Origin: Mycobacterium parascrofulaceum ATCC BAA-614
GTDB taxonomy: Bacteria; Actinomycetota; Actinomycetes; Mycobacteriales; Mycobacteriaceae
Assembly (NCBI RefSeq): GCF_000164135.1
Contig: NZ_GG770553.1
Location: 1,543,188-1,597,766 of the forward strand
Direction: 5' to 3'
Length of the DNA: 54,579 nucleotides
Shown here piece after piece: positions 28,149-37,592 of this stretch. The notes below the pieces were generated by a model. That model did not search any database. It was not told where the DNA came from and saw only the letters and a program-made list of their open reading frames with translations. The translations under genes and the position numbers were made by a program. How positions within the stretch are numbered: position 1 is the first letter of the stretch; the number at the start of each line of letters is the position of its first letter.

Positions 28149-28721
28149 ATGACCACCGTAGAAAGCACAGAGAAGGTGCAGCCGCGCCTGAAAGAGCGGT
28201 ACCGCAACGAGATTCGTGATTCGTTGCAGCAGCAGTTCGGCTACGGGAACGTCATGCAGATCCCGACGGTGACCAAGGTCGTCGTCAACATGGGTGTCGG
28301 CGACGCGGCGCGGGACGCGAAGTTGATCAACGGCGCCGTCAACGACCTGGCGCTGATCACCGGGCAGCGGCCGGAAATCCGTCGCGCGCGCAAGTCGATC
28401 GCGCAGTTCAAGCTGCGCGAGGGCATGCCGATCGGCGCCCGGGTCACCCTGCGCGGCGACCGGATGTGGGAATTCCTGGACCGGCTCACCTCGATCGCGC
28501 TGCCGCGTATCCGCGACTTCCGCGGGCTTTCGCCCAAGCAGTTCGACGGTGTCGGCAACTACACGTTCGGGCTGGCCGAGCAGTCGGTGTTCCACGAGAT
28601 CGACGTGGACAAGATCGACCGGGTCCGCGGCATGGACATCAACGTCGTCACCTCGGCGACGACCGACGACGAAGGACGAGCGCTGTTGCGGGCCCTCGGC
28701 TTTCCCTTCAAGGAGAACTGA
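28149..28721 (+). CDS. rplE: 50S ribosomal protein L5
   Basis: A 190-residue L5 starting at ATG 28149, 4 nt after rplX. The motif [19 protein letters not shown] and the 5S-rRNA-binding segment [24 protein letters not shown] are clear. It binds 5S rRNA and the P-site tRNA. An in-frame ATG at 28128 inside rplX is rejected as too far upstream. Confidence 0.97.
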   Translation: MTTVESTEKVQPRLKERYRNEIRDSLQQQFGYGNVMQIPTVTKVVVNMGVGDAARDAKLINGAVNDLALITGQRPEIRRARKSIAQFKLREGMPIGARVTLRGDRMWEFLDRLTSIALPRIRDFRGLSPKQFDGVGNYTFGLAEQSVFHEIDVDKIDRVRGMDINVVTSATTDDEGRALLRALGFPFKEN

Positions 28722-28725
28722 GCAG

Positions 28726-28911
28726 ATGGCAAAGAAGGCACTGGTCAACAAGGCCGCGCGCAAGCCGAAATTCGCGGTGCGCGGCTACACGCGCTGCAAC
28801 AGGTGCGGCCGCCCGCGCGCGGTCTTCCGCAAGTTCGGCCTGTGCAGGATCTGCCTGCGCGAGATGGCGCATGCGGGCGAGCTGCCCGGCGTGCAGAAGA
28901 GCAGCTGGTAA
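28726..28911 (+). CDS. rpsN: 30S ribosomal protein S14, zinc-binding type Z
   Basis: A 61-residue short S14. Cys24, Cys27, Cys40 and Cys43 (CNRC and CRIC) form a zinc ribbon, which makes this the C+ type used when zinc is plentiful. Mycobacteria usually carry a second, cysteine-free S14 in a Zur-regulated cluster elsewhere. It begins 4 nt after rplE. Confidence 0.97.
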   Translation: MAKKALVNKAARKPKFAVRGYTRCNRCGRPRAVFRKFGLCRICLREMAHAGELPGVQKSSW

Positions 28912-29021
28912 CAGCCCCAACCCCGAAGACCAACCCAGAACAGGTGCGCGACAGGCCCGGACCGGGAACCACCGCGAGGAAGGTGACAGACACTGTCATG
29001 ACTGCGACAACGACGATGCAG

Positions 29022-29035
29022 TGGGGGCACCCCCA
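29022..29035. repeat. G5-CA-C5 inverted repeat in the rpsN-rpsH gap
   Basis: TGGGGG-CA-CCCCCA is a 6-bp arm palindrome in the unusually long 172-nt gap between rpsN and rpsH; every other junction in this operon is under 32 nt. It is followed by a G/C-rich segment GCAGCGCAGCGGCGAGGGGG. It may be a small interspersed element or an intercistronic processing hairpin. Confidence 0.45.
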
Positions 29036-29083
29036 GCAGCGCAGCGGCGAGGGGGCCGCAGCGATGAAGAGGAGTGGCGCTCG

Positions 29084-29482
29084 ATGACCATGACGGACCC
29101 GATCGCAGACTTCTTGACACGTCTGCGCAACGCCAATTCGGCGTATCACGACGAGGTGACGTTGCCGCACTCCAAGATCAAGGCCAACATCGCCCAGATC
29201 CTCAAGAGCGAGGGCTACATCAGCGATTACCGGACCGAAGACGCTCGGGTGGGCAAGTCGCTGATCGTCCAGCTCAAGTACGGACCGAGCCGGGAGCGCA
29301 GCATCGCCGGATTGCGGCGCGTGTCCAAGCCCGGTCTGCGGGTGTACGCGAAATCCACCAACCTGCCGCGCGTGCTCGGCGGCCTGGGCGTGGCGATCAT
29401 CTCGACCTCCTCGGGCCTGCTGACCGATCGTCAGGCAGCCAGACAGGGCGTGGGCGGCGAAGTCCTCGCGTACGTGTGGTGA
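29084..29482 (+). CDS. rpsH: 30S ribosomal protein S8
   Basis: A 132-residue S8 starting at ATG 29084 ([25 protein letters not shown]), with the C-terminal [18 protein letters not shown] motif ([14 protein letters not shown]). S8 binds 16S helix 21 and in E. coli represses the spc operon by binding its mRNA at rplE; no such mimic was identified here. The 172-nt upstream gap may carry a processing or secondary start site. Confidence 0.97.
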   Translation: MTMTDPIADFLTRLRNANSAYHDEVTLPHSKIKANIAQILKSEGYISDYRTEDARVGKSLIVQLKYGPSRERSIAGLRRVSKPGLRVYAKSTNLPRVLGGLGVAIISTSSGLLTDRQAARQGVGGEVLAYVW

Positions 29483-29492
29483 GGGAGTAGAC

Positions 29493-30032
29493 ATGTCGCG
29501 CATTGGTAAGCAGCCGGTTCCGATTCCCGCCGGAGTCGACGTCACGATCGAGGGTCAGAACGTCTCGGTGAAGGGCCCCAAGGGCAGCCTGAACCTGACC
29601 GTCGCCGAACCGATCACGGTGGAGCGCAACGAGGACGGCGCCATCGTGGTCACCCGGCCCAACGACGAGCGGCGCAACCGCTCGCTGCACGGGCTGTCGC
29701 GCACGCTGGTGTCCAACCTGGTCACCGGCGTGACCGAGGGTTACACCACCAAGATGGAGATCTTCGGCGTCGGCTACCGCGTGCAGCTCAAGGGTGCCAA
29801 CCTCGAATTCGCGTTGGGCTACAGCCATCCCGTGGTGATCGAGGCGCCCGAGGGCATCACGTTCGCGGTCCAGTCACCGACGAAGTTCTCGATCTCCGGG
29901 ATCGACAAGCAAAAGGTCGGCCAGATCTCGGCGAACATCCGCCGCCTGCGCCGCCCCGACCCGTACAAGGGCAAGGGCGTGCGCTACGAGGGCGAGCAGA
30001 TCCGCCGCAAGGTCGGAAAGACAGGTAAGTAG
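29493..30032 (+). CDS. rplF: 50S ribosomal protein L6
   Basis: A 179-residue L6, full length. It starts [20 protein letters not shown] and has the C-terminal conserved [19 protein letters not shown]. It lies beside the sarcin-ricin loop at the factor-binding site. The gap from rpsH is 10 nt. Confidence 0.98.
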   Translation: MSRIGKQPVPIPAGVDVTIEGQNVSVKGPKGSLNLTVAEPITVERNEDGAIVVTRPNDERRNRSLHGLSRTLVSNLVTGVTEGYTTKMEIFGVGYRVQLKGANLEFALGYSHPVVIEAPEGITFAVQSPTKFSISGIDKQKVGQISANIRRLRRPDPYKGKGVRYEGEQIRRKVGKTGK

Positions 30033-30034
30033 TC

Positions 30035-30442
30035 ATGGCGCAAAAACAAGCTGACACCGCCGCGCGAAAGCCGGTGGGGCAAAGCGTATCCGCGACTCGC
30101 CGGGTCTCCCGGCTGCGCCGGCACGCCCGGCTGCGCAAGAAGATCGCGGGCACCCCGGAGCGGCCGCGGCTCGTCGTCAACCGGTCCACGCGACACATCC
30201 ACGTGCAGCTGGTCAACGACGAGAACGGCACGACGGTGGCCGCCGCGTCGTCGATCGAGGACGACGTGCGCGGCATGCAGGGCGACAAGAAGGCCCGCAG
30301 CGTTCGGGTGGGCCAATTGATCGCCGAGCGCGCCAAGGCCGCCGGCATCGACACCGCGGTGTTCGACCGCGGCGGATATACCTACGGCGGACGGATCGCG
30401 GCCCTGGCCGATGCCGCCCGCGAGAACGGACTGAGCTTCTGA
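30035..30442 (+). CDS. rplR: 50S ribosomal protein L18
   Basis: A 135-residue L18. A basic N-terminal extension of about 20 residues precedes [21 protein letters not shown], and the 5S-binding domain ends with [20 protein letters not shown]. It forms the central protuberance with L5 and 5S rRNA. Its start is 2 nt after the rplF stop. Confidence 0.97.
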   Translation: MAQKQADTAARKPVGQSVSATRRVSRLRRHARLRKKIAGTPERPRLVVNRSTRHIHVQLVNDENGTTVAAASSIEDDVRGMQGDKKARSVRVGQLIAERAKAAGIDTAVFDRGGYTYGGRIAALADAARENGLSF

Positions 30443-30473
30443 TGACCGAGAACAAGACCGGAAGGACCGCATA

Positions 30474-31154
30474 ATGGCGGAACAGTCAGCCGGCGGCCCC
30501 GAGGCCCGCGGCGACAACCGCGACTCGCGCGGCGACAACCGTGACAGCCGCGGTCGGCGCGACGGCGGCGGCCGTGGTGGCCGCGACCGCGACGGCGACA
30601 AGAGCAACTACCTGGAGCGGGTCGTCGCCATCAACCGTGTCTCCAAGGTGGTCAAGGGCGGTAGGCGCTTCAGCTTCACCGCGTTGGTCATCGTGGGCGA
30701 CGGCAACGGCATGGTCGGCGTCGGCTACGGGAAGGCCAAGGAGGTCCCGGCCGCCATCGCCAAGGGCGTGGAGGAGGCGCGCAAGGGCTTCTTCCGCGTG
30801 CCGCTGATCGGCGGCACCATCACGCACCCGGTGCAGGGCGAGGCGGCCGCCGGCGTGGTGCTGCTGCGCCCGGCCAGCCCCGGTACCGGTGTGATCGCCG
30901 GCGGTGCGGTGCGCGCGGTGCTGGAATGCGCTGGGGTGCACGACATCCTGGCCAAGTCGTTGGGCAGTGACAACGCAATCAACGTGGTGCACGCCACCGT
31001 CACCGCGCTCAAGCTGCTGCAGCGTCCCGAGGAGGTGGCCGCACGCCGCGGGCTGCCCATCGAGGACGTCGCCCCCGCCGGGATGCTGAAGGCGCGGCGG
31101 GAAAGTGACGCGCTGGCCGCCAGCGCGGCGCGAGAGGGAACGGCACCGCAATGA
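30474..31154 (+). CDS. rpsE: 30S ribosomal protein S5 with charged N-terminal extension
   Basis: A 226-residue S5. Residues about 1-42 are Arg/Asp/Gly-rich with repeated RGDNRDSRG units. The double-stranded-RNA-binding domain ([21 protein letters not shown]) and the C-terminal fold ([22 protein letters not shown]) follow. S5 affects decoding accuracy and spectinomycin response. ATG 30474 is the only good start and lies 31 nt after rplR. The rpmD start overlaps its stop. Confidence 0.97.
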   Translation: MAEQSAGGPEARGDNRDSRGDNRDSRGRRDGGGRGGRDRDGDKSNYLERVVAINRVSKVVKGGRRFSFTALVIVGDGNGMVGVGYGKAKEVPAAIAKGVEEARKGFFRVPLIGGTITHPVQGEAAAGVVLLRPASPGTGVIAGGAVRAVLECAGVHDILAKSLGSDNAINVVHATVTALKLLQRPEEVAARRGLPIEDVAPAGMLKARRESDALAASAAREGTAPQ

Positions 31155-31333
31155 GCCAGCTGAAAATCACCCAGGTGCGCAGCACCATCGGGGCCCGGTG
31201 GAAGCAGCGCGAGACCCTGCGCACGCTGGGCCTGCGACGGATCCGCCATTCGGTGATCCGTGAGGACAACCCACAGACCCGCGGCCTGATCGCGGTGGTC
31301 AACCACCTCGTCGTGGTGGAGGAGGCCAAATGA
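31151..31333 (+). CDS. rpmD: 50S ribosomal protein L30
   Basis: A 60-residue L30 ([30 protein letters not shown]...). The conserved [16 protein letters not shown] motif is diagnostic. Start ATGA overlaps the rpsE stop, and the stop overlaps the rplO start in the same way. Confidence 0.97.
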   Translation: MSQLKITQVRSTIGARWKQRETLRTLGLRRIRHSVIREDNPQTRGLIAVVNHLVVVEEAK

Positions 31334-31770
31334 CCATCAAACTGCACGACCTGAAGCCCGCGCCCGGGTCGAAGACCGCCCGCACCCGGGTCGGTCGCGG
31401 TGAGGGCTCCAAGGGCAAGACCGCCGGCCGCGGGACCAAGGGCACCAAGGCCCGCAAGAATGTGCCGGCCACCTTCGAGGGCGGGCAGATGCCGATTCAC
31501 ATGCGGCTGCCCAAGCTCAAGGGGTTCCGGAACCGGTTCCGCACCGAGTACGAGATCGTCAACGTCGGCGACATCGGCCGGCTGTTCCCGCAGGGCGGTT
31601 CCATCGGCGTCGACGACCTGGTGGCCAAGGGCGCGGTCCGCAAGAACGCGCTGGTCAAGGTCCTCGGCGACGGCAAGCTGACCGTCAAGGTGGACGTGAC
31701 GGCGCACAAGTTCAGCGGCAGCGCCCGCGAGAAGATCACCGCCGCGGGCGGCTCGGCCACCGAGCTCTGA
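31330..31770 (+). CDS. rplO: 50S ribosomal protein L15
   Basis: A 146-residue L15. The Gly/Lys-rich N-terminus [20 protein letters not shown] threads into 23S rRNA, and the C-terminal globular domain contains [15 protein letters not shown]. It is the last spc-run gene here. Unlike many bacteria, secY and adk do not follow directly; they are 13 kb downstream. Its stop codon abuts the stop of a convergent gene with no gap and no visible terminator. Confidence 0.97.
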   Translation: MTIKLHDLKPAPGSKTARTRVGRGEGSKGKTAGRGTKGTKARKNVPATFEGGQMPIHMRLPKLKGFRNRFRTEYEIVNVGDIGRLFPQGGSIGVDDLVAKGAVRKNALVKVLGDGKLTVKVDVTAHKFSGSAREKITAAGGSATEL

Positions 31771-32697
31771 TCAGCCCAGCCGCGGAATCACTTCCGCGGC
31801 AAGGCGTTCCATCTGCTCACGGTTCTCCGGCACGTCGACGCCGACGGGATTGAGCAGCAGGTACTCGGCGCCGGCGTCGATCACCTCGCGCAGCCCGCGC
31901 GCGACGTCGCCTGGTGTGCCGGACACCGGAACGTCGTCGACTCCCGGCATCTTGCCGTAGATCCGCCGCAGCCCCGCGAGCACACGCTCGCGGGCGCGCG
32001 CCGCGTCGTCGTCGACCATCAGGTAGACACGCTTGCCGATGGTGAAGTGCGCCGGGTCCTTTCGCTGTTCGTCGAGTTCGCGGCGCACCACGGTGACGGC
32101 CCCGGCGAACGCCTCGGTGGTCGACGAACCGGCGCCCATAAACGAGTCGCCGAGGCGCACCGCCCGGGCCAGGGCCTTGGGGGCCAGCCCGCCGAACCAG
32201 ATGGGCGGGTGCGGCCGCTGCACGGGCTTGGGCGCAATCGGCACGTCGTCGACGTCGCGGAACCGGCCGTGGAAGGTGACCCGCGGGTCGTCGGACCAGG
32301 CGGCCTTCATCAGCTGGAGGCCCTCGGTGAAATACGAGATGTACGTGTCCTTTTCGACGCCGAACGCCGCGAACCGGCGAAAGCCGCCGCCGGTCCCCAC
32401 GCCGACGTCCAGCCGCCCGTGGCTGAGCCGGTCGACGGCGGTGACGGACGAGGCCAGCTGCAGCGGATCGTGCAGCGACGTCACCAGGACGGCGACCCCC
32501 AGGCGCAGTCGCTGCGTGCAGGCCGCGCAGTAGGCCAGCAGTTCCAGCGGCGCCAGCAGCGGTGCGTCCCCGATGATCTGCTCGAGCACCCACCCGCCCT
32601 CGAACCCGAGCTGCTCGGCCCGGACCAGGTAGTCGCGCAGCCCGTCGCCGTCGAACCGGTCGTAGTCGAATTGGGGGATGGCGATGGAGAACCTCAC
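31771..32697 (-). CDS. LLM-class (luciferase-like) oxidoreductase, probably F420-dependent
   Basis: A 308-residue TIM-barrel protein of the bacterial luciferase superfamily. Typical segments are RFSIAIPQFDYDRF at the start, LRLGVAVLVTSLHDPLQLASSVTAVDRLSHGRLDVGVGTG, and PHPPIWFGGLAPKALARAVRLGD. In mycobacteria most such enzymes use F420, some FMN. GTG 32697 is chosen; frames extending upstream run into sppA. It is divergent from sppA with 39 nt between them and convergent with rplO. Substrate unknown. Confidence 0.8.
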   Translation of the reverse strand: MRFSIAIPQFDYDRFDGDGLRDYLVRAEQLGFEGGWVLEQIIGDAPLLAPLELLAYCAACTQRLRLGVAVLVTSLHDPLQLASSVTAVDRLSHGRLDVGVGTGGGFRRFAAFGVEKDTYISYFTEGLQLMKAAWSDDPRVTFHGRFRDVDDVPIAPKPVQRPHPPIWFGGLAPKALARAVRLGDSFMGAGSSTTEAFAGAVTVVRRELDEQRKDPAHFTIGKRVYLMVDDDAARARERVLAGLRRIYGKMPGVDDVPVSGTPGDVARGLREVIDAGAEYLLLNPVGVDVPENREQMERLAAEVIPRLG

Positions 32698-32736
32698 CCC
32701 ACCACCGTACGGCGGCGGTGTCGGTACGCTGCAAAC

Positions 32737-34521
32737 ATGTTCGCCTTCCTGCCCTCGATTCCCGGGGTCGACGATGTCCGCGCGCTGGCCGAACGCGTCG
32801 ACACCGCCCGCCACCACGGCGTACCCAACGGGTGTGTGCTCGAACTGGACCTGCGTTCGGCGCCGCCGGAGACGACCGGGTTCGATCCGTTGGCAATCCT
32901 CACCGGCGGCAGGCCGATGGCGCTGCGCGACGCGGTCGCCGCCGTCCACCGCGCGGCCGAGGACCCGCGGGTCGCCGGGCTGATCGCCCGCGTGCAACTG
33001 GCGGCCTCGCCGCCCGCGGCCGTGCAGGAGCTGCGCGAGGCCATCGCCGCGTTCAGCGCCGCCAAGCCGTCGCTGGCCTGGGCCGAGACCTACCCGGGCA
33101 CGCTGTCCTACTACCTGGCCTCGGCGTTTCGCGAGGTGTGGATGCAGCCGTCGGGCAGCGTCGGGCTGATCGGCTTCGCCAGCAACGAAACCTTCCTGCG
33201 CGACGCGTTCGACAAGGCGGGCATCGAGCCGCAGTTCGTCGCCCGCGGCCAATACAAGTCGTGGGCAAACCGTTTCACCGAGCACGGCTTCACCACGGCG
33301 CACCGCGAGGCCGTCACCCGGATGCTGGAAAGTCTGCAGGAGCAGACGTGGCGGGCGATCGCGCAATCGCGCAAGCTCGACCCCGGCGCGCTCGATACGC
33401 TCGCCGACCGGGCCCCGCTGTTGCGTGACGACGCGGTGGCCGCGGGCCTGCTCGACCGGATCGGATTCCGCGACGAAGCGTATGCCCGGATCGCGGAAAT
33501 GGCTGGCGCCCCAGCTGATTCAGCGGACGATTCGGACGACACCGCCCCGCCGCGGCTATACCTGTCGCGCTACGCCGGTGCTTCGCGCCCTCGGCTGGCC
33601 GCACCCAAACCACCGGTTCCTGGTCGCAAGCCCAAGCCCACCCTGGCCGTGATCACGCTCGACGGCATGATCGTCGACGGCCGCGGCGGGCCCCAGTTCC
33701 TGCCGTTCGGCGCGGCCACGGCCGGCGGTGACACCATCGGGGCGGCGCTGAGGGAGGCCGCCGCCGACGACTCGGTGTCGGCAATCGTGCTGCGGGTCAA
33801 CAGCCCCGGCGGCACGATCACGGCGTCGGAGAGCATCTGGCGCGAGGTGACCAGGGCCCGCAAGCGCGGCAAGCCGGTGGTGGCCTCGATGGGTGCGGTC
33901 GCCGCGTCCGGCGGTTACTACGTATCCATGGGGGCCGACGCGATCGTCGCCAACCCGGCGACGGTCACCGGTTCGATCGGCGTGATCACCGGCAAGCTGG
34001 TGATCCGCGATCTGCTGGAACGGCTGGGGGTCGGCTCGGATACGGTGCGCACCAACGCGAATGCCGACGCGTGGTCGATCGACGCCCCGTTCACGCCGGA
34101 ACAGCGGGCCCACCGGGAGGCCGAGGCGGACCTGTTCTACGCGGACTTCGTGCAGCGGGTCGCCGAGGCGCGCAACCTGACCACGGAAGCCGCCGAAAGC
34201 GTTGCGCAGGGTCGGATTTGGACGGGCGCCGACGCCCTGGACCGCGGGCTGGTCGACGAGCTCGGCGGCTTCCGCGCCGCGGTGCGCCGGGCCAAGGTGC
34301 TCGCCGGCCTGGACGAGGACAGCGATGTCCGCATCGTCGCCTATCCGAGCTCCTCGCTGCTGGACATGGTGCGGCCCCGGGCCTCGTCGCAACCGGCCGC
34401 CGCGTCGCTGCCGGATGCGCTGGGCGCCCTGCTCGGCCGCACGGTCACCAGTTTCCTGGACAACGTCGAGCGGACGATGAGCGGTGTCAGCGTGCTGTGG
34501 CCGGGGCCGTCGCGCTTCTAA
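32737..34521 (+). CDS. sppA: Signal peptide peptidase / protease IV SppA (long form)
   Basis: A 594-residue serine protease of family S49 with two tandem SppA domains. The predicted catalytic lysine is in the first domain (Lys174, RGQYKSWAN). The nucleophile Ser391 is in the second domain (GAVAASGGYYVSMGAD), followed by TVTGSIGVITGK, matching the 67-kDa E. coli arrangement. No clear N-terminal membrane anchor is visible. It degrades cleaved signal peptides or membrane-released fragments. ATG 32737 is the natural start; the frame is open further upstream but lies antisense to the LLM gene. Confidence 0.9.
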   Translation: MFAFLPSIPGVDDVRALAERVDTARHHGVPNGCVLELDLRSAPPETTGFDPLAILTGGRPMALRDAVAAVHRAAEDPRVAGLIARVQLAASPPAAVQELREAIAAFSAAKPSLAWAETYPGTLSYYLASAFREVWMQPSGSVGLIGFASNETFLRDAFDKAGIEPQFVARGQYKSWANRFTEHGFTTAHREAVTRMLESLQEQTWRAIAQSRKLDPGALDTLADRAPLLRDDAVAAGLLDRIGFRDEAYARIAEMAGAPADSADDSDDTAPPRLYLSRYAGASRPRLAAPKPPVPGRKPKPTLAVITLDGMIVDGRGGPQFLPFGAATAGGDTIGAALREAAADDSVSAIVLRVNSPGGTITASESIWREVTRARKRGKPVVASMGAVAASGGYYVSMGADAIVANPATVTGSIGVITGKLVIRDLLERLGVGSDTVRTNANADAWSIDAPFTPEQRAHREAEADLFYADFVQRVAEARNLTTEAAESVAQGRIWTGADALDRGLVDELGGFRAAVRRAKVLAGLDEDSDVRIVAYPSSSLLDMVRPRASSQPAAASLPDALGALLGRTVTSFLDNVERTMSGVSVLWPGPSRF

Positions 34522-34524
34522 GGG

Positions 34525-35448
34525 CTAACCGGTGAGCCGGCCGCTGATGAAGATGATCTCGCCGAGCGGGTCGTCGTTTTGCGGGGGCGGCACCTCGATG
34601 CCCTGGCGGCGGAAGAGCTCCGTTCGGGTGGTGCCGTCGACGTCCCACTTCTTGGACCGCAGGTAGTCCAGGACATGGTTGCGCTCGCCGGCATAGACCA
34701 GCGACGCCATGTCGATGTCCACGCCGTGCTCGCGGAAGGAACCGGACATCTCCCGCACCTTGTCGGCATCGAAATCGACGATGCCGGGTACGAATTCGGT
34801 CGCGATGGTGCTGCCGGGCGCGCTGAGGGCGGTGATGTTGTCGAACAGCCGGTCCTGGGCCTCCGGCGGCAGGTAGATCAGCAGCCCCTCGGCCAGCCAC
34901 GCGGTCGGTGCCGCCGGATCGAACCCGGCCGCGCGCAGGGCGGCCGGCCAGTCCGCGCGCAGGTCGATCGGCACGGTACGCCGCGTCGCCGTCGGCTCGG
35001 CGCCGATGCCCGTCAGCGTGCTCGTCTTGAACTCGATCACGCGGGGCTGGTCGATCTCGTAGACCACCGTGCCGTCGGGCCACGGCAGGCGGTAGGCGCG
35101 CGAGTCCAAGCCGGAGGCGAGGATCACCGCCTGCCGGATCCCACCGCCGGTGGCTCCCATGTTCTGGGCGAAGTAGTCGTCGAAATACTTGGTCCGCACC
35201 GCCATTCCGTCGACCATCGCCTGCATGCGCACCTGCGAGGCGTTCTCGATCGCGTCGAGGTCGAGGTCGCCGTCCATCATCTTGGTGAAGAAGTCCACGC
35301 CCACCGCGCGCACCAGCGGTTCGGCGAACGGGTCGTGGATCAGGCCGCGGGGATCCTTGGTCGCCATGGCGCGCCCGGCGGCCACCATTGTCGCGGTCGC
35401 GCCCACACTGGACGCCAGATCCCACTCGTCGTCGTGAGCGCGTGACAT
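34525..35448 (-). CDS. SAM-dependent methyltransferase, TIGR00027 family (copy 1)
   Basis: A 307-residue putative O-methyltransferase of the large mycobacterial family related to leucine carboxyl methyltransferases. It has the N-terminal signature [21 protein letters not shown], the SAM loop [30 protein letters not shown] and the motif [25 protein letters not shown] 35448 is preferred over 35466 because it places the conserved start as in the paralogues. It is the most downstream of three tandem copies. Substrates are unknown; glycolipid or polyketide modification is often proposed. Confidence 0.88.
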   Translation of the reverse strand: MSRAHDDEWDLASSVGATATMVAAGRAMATKDPRGLIHDPFAEPLVRAVGVDFFTKMMDGDLDLDAIENASQVRMQAMVDGMAVRTKYFDDYFAQNMGATGGGIRQAVILASGLDSRAYRLPWPDGTVVYEIDQPRVIEFKTSTLTGIGAEPTATRRTVPIDLRADWPAALRAAGFDPAAPTAWLAEGLLIYLPPEAQDRLFDNITALSAPGSTIATEFVPGIVDFDADKVREMSGSFREHGVDIDMASLVYAGERNHVLDYLRSKKWDVDGTTRTELFRRQGIEVPPPQNDDPLGEIIFISGRLTG

Positions 35449-35458
35449 AGCCGAAACC

Positions 35459-36385
35459 CTAGCCAATCCGCTGGGCGAGCGTCGCGGCGACGTAGCTCAA
35501 CTCACCGAAGGTGGCCGACATCTCGTCCTCGGGAAATTCGAACCCGTTCTGCGCGTACAACTCCCGGGCCGGGTGGGCCGCCACCCGCCAGCCCCGGGCG
35601 GTCAGGTAGTCCACGATGACGTTGCGCTCGCCCCGGTAGAACAGGTCGGCAGCGTTGAGGTTGAAACCGAACCGCTGCCAGCGTTCGCTGATGCGCTGCA
35701 GCCGCTCGTCGGAGAAGGCGTTCGGGTCGGGCACGTGCTCGGTGGCCAGCCGGCTGCCCGGCGCGCTGAGCGCCGTGATGTTGTCGAAGAGCCGGTCCTG
35801 CGCCTCGGGCGGCAGGTAGGGCAGCAGACCCTCGGCGCTCCACGCGGTCGGCCGGGTCACGTCGAATCCGCCTTCGCGCAAGGCCGCCGGCCAGTCGTCG
35901 CGCAGGTCGATGGCGATCGCGCGGCGCTCGGCGGTGGGGGCGGCGCCGAGCCCCGCCAGCGTGTCGGTCTTGAACGCGATGACCTGCGGCTGGTCGATCT
36001 CGTAGACGACGGTGCCCGCCGGCCACCGCAGGCGGTACGCGCGGGTGTCCAGGCCCGAAGCCAGTATCACCGCCTGCCGCACACCGTCTTCGGTTGCGCC
36101 GGTGAAGAAGTCGTCGAAGAACCGGGTCCGAACGGTGATCTGCTCGGCCCGGGCCTTGCGATTGAACAGTGGGTCATCCTCGAAATCGACCTGCCCGTCC
36201 ACGATGCGGATGAAGGGATCCAGGCCGACCGCGCGCACCAGCGGGTCGGCGAGGGGATCGTCGAGGAGCGCGTCGGGCCCCTGCGACGCCACCGCGCGGG
36301 ATGCCGCGACCATGGTGGCCGTGGCACCCACGCTGTGCCCGGGTCCCCAGCTGTCGCCTTCCGTACGTCCCGATTCCACGGTCAT
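35459..36385 (-). CDS. SAM-dependent methyltransferase, TIGR00027 family (copy 2)
   Basis: A 308-residue paralogue. The N-terminal signature is [18 protein letters not shown], the SAM loop [34 protein letters not shown], and the active region [33 protein letters not shown]. The N-terminal GPGHSVGA differs from the usual WDLASSVGA, a mild divergence that may affect the lid. Start ATG 36385; gap to copy 1 is 10 nt and to copy 3 also 10 nt, so the three form one transcription unit. Confidence 0.87.
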   Translation of the reverse strand: MTVESGRTEGDSWGPGHSVGATATMVAASRAVASQGPDALLDDPLADPLVRAVGLDPFIRIVDGQVDFEDDPLFNRKARAEQITVRTRFFDDFFTGATEDGVRQAVILASGLDTRAYRLRWPAGTVVYEIDQPQVIAFKTDTLAGLGAAPTAERRAIAIDLRDDWPAALREGGFDVTRPTAWSAEGLLPYLPPEAQDRLFDNITALSAPGSRLATEHVPDPNAFSDERLQRISERWQRFGFNLNAADLFYRGERNVIVDYLTARGWRVAAHPARELYAQNGFEFPEDEMSATFGELSYVAATLAQRIG

Positions 36386-36395
36386 GCAATGGCTC

Positions 36396-37346
36396 CTATT
36401 TCTTGTCCAAAGTGCCGCTGACGTAGAGCATTTCGCCCATGCGCATGTCGTCGTCCTCGAGCGGCGGAAGCCCGTTGGCCGAGAACAACTCCCGGATGGT
36501 CGCGCCGTCCAGCGCCCAACCGCGCTCGCGCAGATAGGGCGCCGCCTCGTTGCGGTCCCCGAAGTAGACGAGCCCCGCCATGTCCAGGTCGAAACCGTGG
36601 GCACGCCAGCGCTCCGAAATGTGCCGCATGCGTTCCTTCATCGTGTCCTCGTCCCCGGGTTCGGGGTTGGGCGCGCTTTCGACGGCCACCTGGCTGCCCG
36701 GCGCGCTGAGTTCGGTGATCGTGTCCAGCAGGCGGTCCTGCGCCTCCGGCGGCAGGTAGCCGAGCAGCCCCTCGGCGCTCCACGCGGTCGGCTGGGCCGG
36801 GTCGAAGCCGGCGGCCCGCAGCGCGGCGGGCCAGTCGTCGCGTAGGTCTACGGCGACCACGCGCCGCTCGGCGGTCGGGGCGGCGTCGAGCGCGGCGAGG
36901 GTGCGCGACTTGAAGTCGATGACCTGCGGCTGGTCGACCTCGTAGACCACGGTCCCGGCGGGCCATGCCAGCCGGTAGGCGCGGGCGTCCAATCCCGAGG
37001 CCAGGATCACCGCCTGCTTGATCCCCGCGCGCGTCGCGTTGAGGAAGAACTCGTCGAAGAACTTGGTGCGCACCGCCATGTTGTCGGCCATGCGGGACAT
37101 GGCGCCGGTGGACCCGGTCGCGCCGTCGTGCGCGTCGTTCAGTTCGTCCGGGTTGACCTCGCCGGTCGCCAGCTTGGTGAGCAGGTCGACGCCGACGGCG
37201 CGGACGAGCGGCTCGGCGAACGGGTCGTTGATCAGCGGACGGTCGGCGCGGGTGGCCACGGCGCGGGCGGCGGCGACCATCGTCGCGGTGACCCCGACGC
37301 TGGACGCCAGGTCCCAGGTGTCGCCCTCATACCTGGTGGAAGTCAT
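36396..37346 (-). CDS. SAM-dependent methyltransferase, TIGR00027 family (copy 3)
   Basis: A 316-residue paralogue and first gene of the tandem set. Signatures are [57 protein letters not shown] and [22 protein letters not shown]. It is slightly longer than its neighbours because of a small insertion, [14 protein letters not shown], before the lid helix. Start ATG 37346. An A/T-rich palindrome lies 28 nt upstream and is probably the operon promoter or operator. Confidence 0.88.
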   Translation of the reverse strand: MTSTRYEGDTWDLASSVGVTATMVAAARAVATRADRPLINDPFAEPLVRAVGVDLLTKLATGEVNPDELNDAHDGATGSTGAMSRMADNMAVRTKFFDEFFLNATRAGIKQAVILASGLDARAYRLAWPAGTVVYEVDQPQVIDFKSRTLAALDAAPTAERRVVAVDLRDDWPAALRAAGFDPAQPTAWSAEGLLGYLPPEAQDRLLDTITELSAPGSQVAVESAPNPEPGDEDTMKERMRHISERWRAHGFDLDMAGLVYFGDRNEAAPYLRERGWALDGATIRELFSANGLPPLEDDDMRMGEMLYVSGTLDKK

Positions 37347-37373
37347 GTTTGCCCCTGTTTTAGAAGTAGTTAA

Positions 37374-37386
37374 GCTAATATTTAGC
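37374..37386. promoter_or_regulatory. A/T-rich palindrome before the methyltransferase operon
   Basis: GCTAA-TAT-TTAGC is a perfect 5-bp-arm inverted repeat in an unusually A/T-rich patch (about 37360-37395), flanked by GTTAA on the left and TTTAAC on the right. It is 28-40 nt upstream of copy 3. The related copy at 44 kb has TTTGCTAAG in the same place, suggesting common control. Confidence 0.45.
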
Positions 37387-37466
37387 CGATTTAACAAGCT
37401 TCTCCCACTGTACGCCTCCCGCAGTTCGCGGCAACCTTGACTGATGGCTGATCGGGTGGCGCCGCA

Positions 37467-37592
37467 ATGAGGGCGCTGGTGTACGGCGTGCGGCCGGAGC
37501 CCTTCGAGGTCGTCGGGGTGTCCGATCCCGGTTATTTCAGCCGGCAGTTCGCCCGCGTGCACGGCACCTCGCCGCGCGAGTGGCGTCAGAGG
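37467..37592 (+). pseudogene. Chimeric remnant: alcohol dehydrogenase start fused to AraC-family end
   Basis: Reading from ATG 37467, the first 16 codons ([16 protein letters not shown]) match the N-terminus of zinc-dependent alcohol dehydrogenases. The next 26 codons ([26 protein letters not shown]) match the C-terminal HTH of AraC-family regulators. The two pieces are joined in frame near 37514 and then run into the antisense of the MBL gene. Both parents must have been lost in a deletion here. No function is expected. Confidence 0.65.

Noticed and set aside
32047..32736. Upstream extension of the sppA frame
   Set aside because: It is antisense to the LLM oxidoreductase and has shadow-frame composition.
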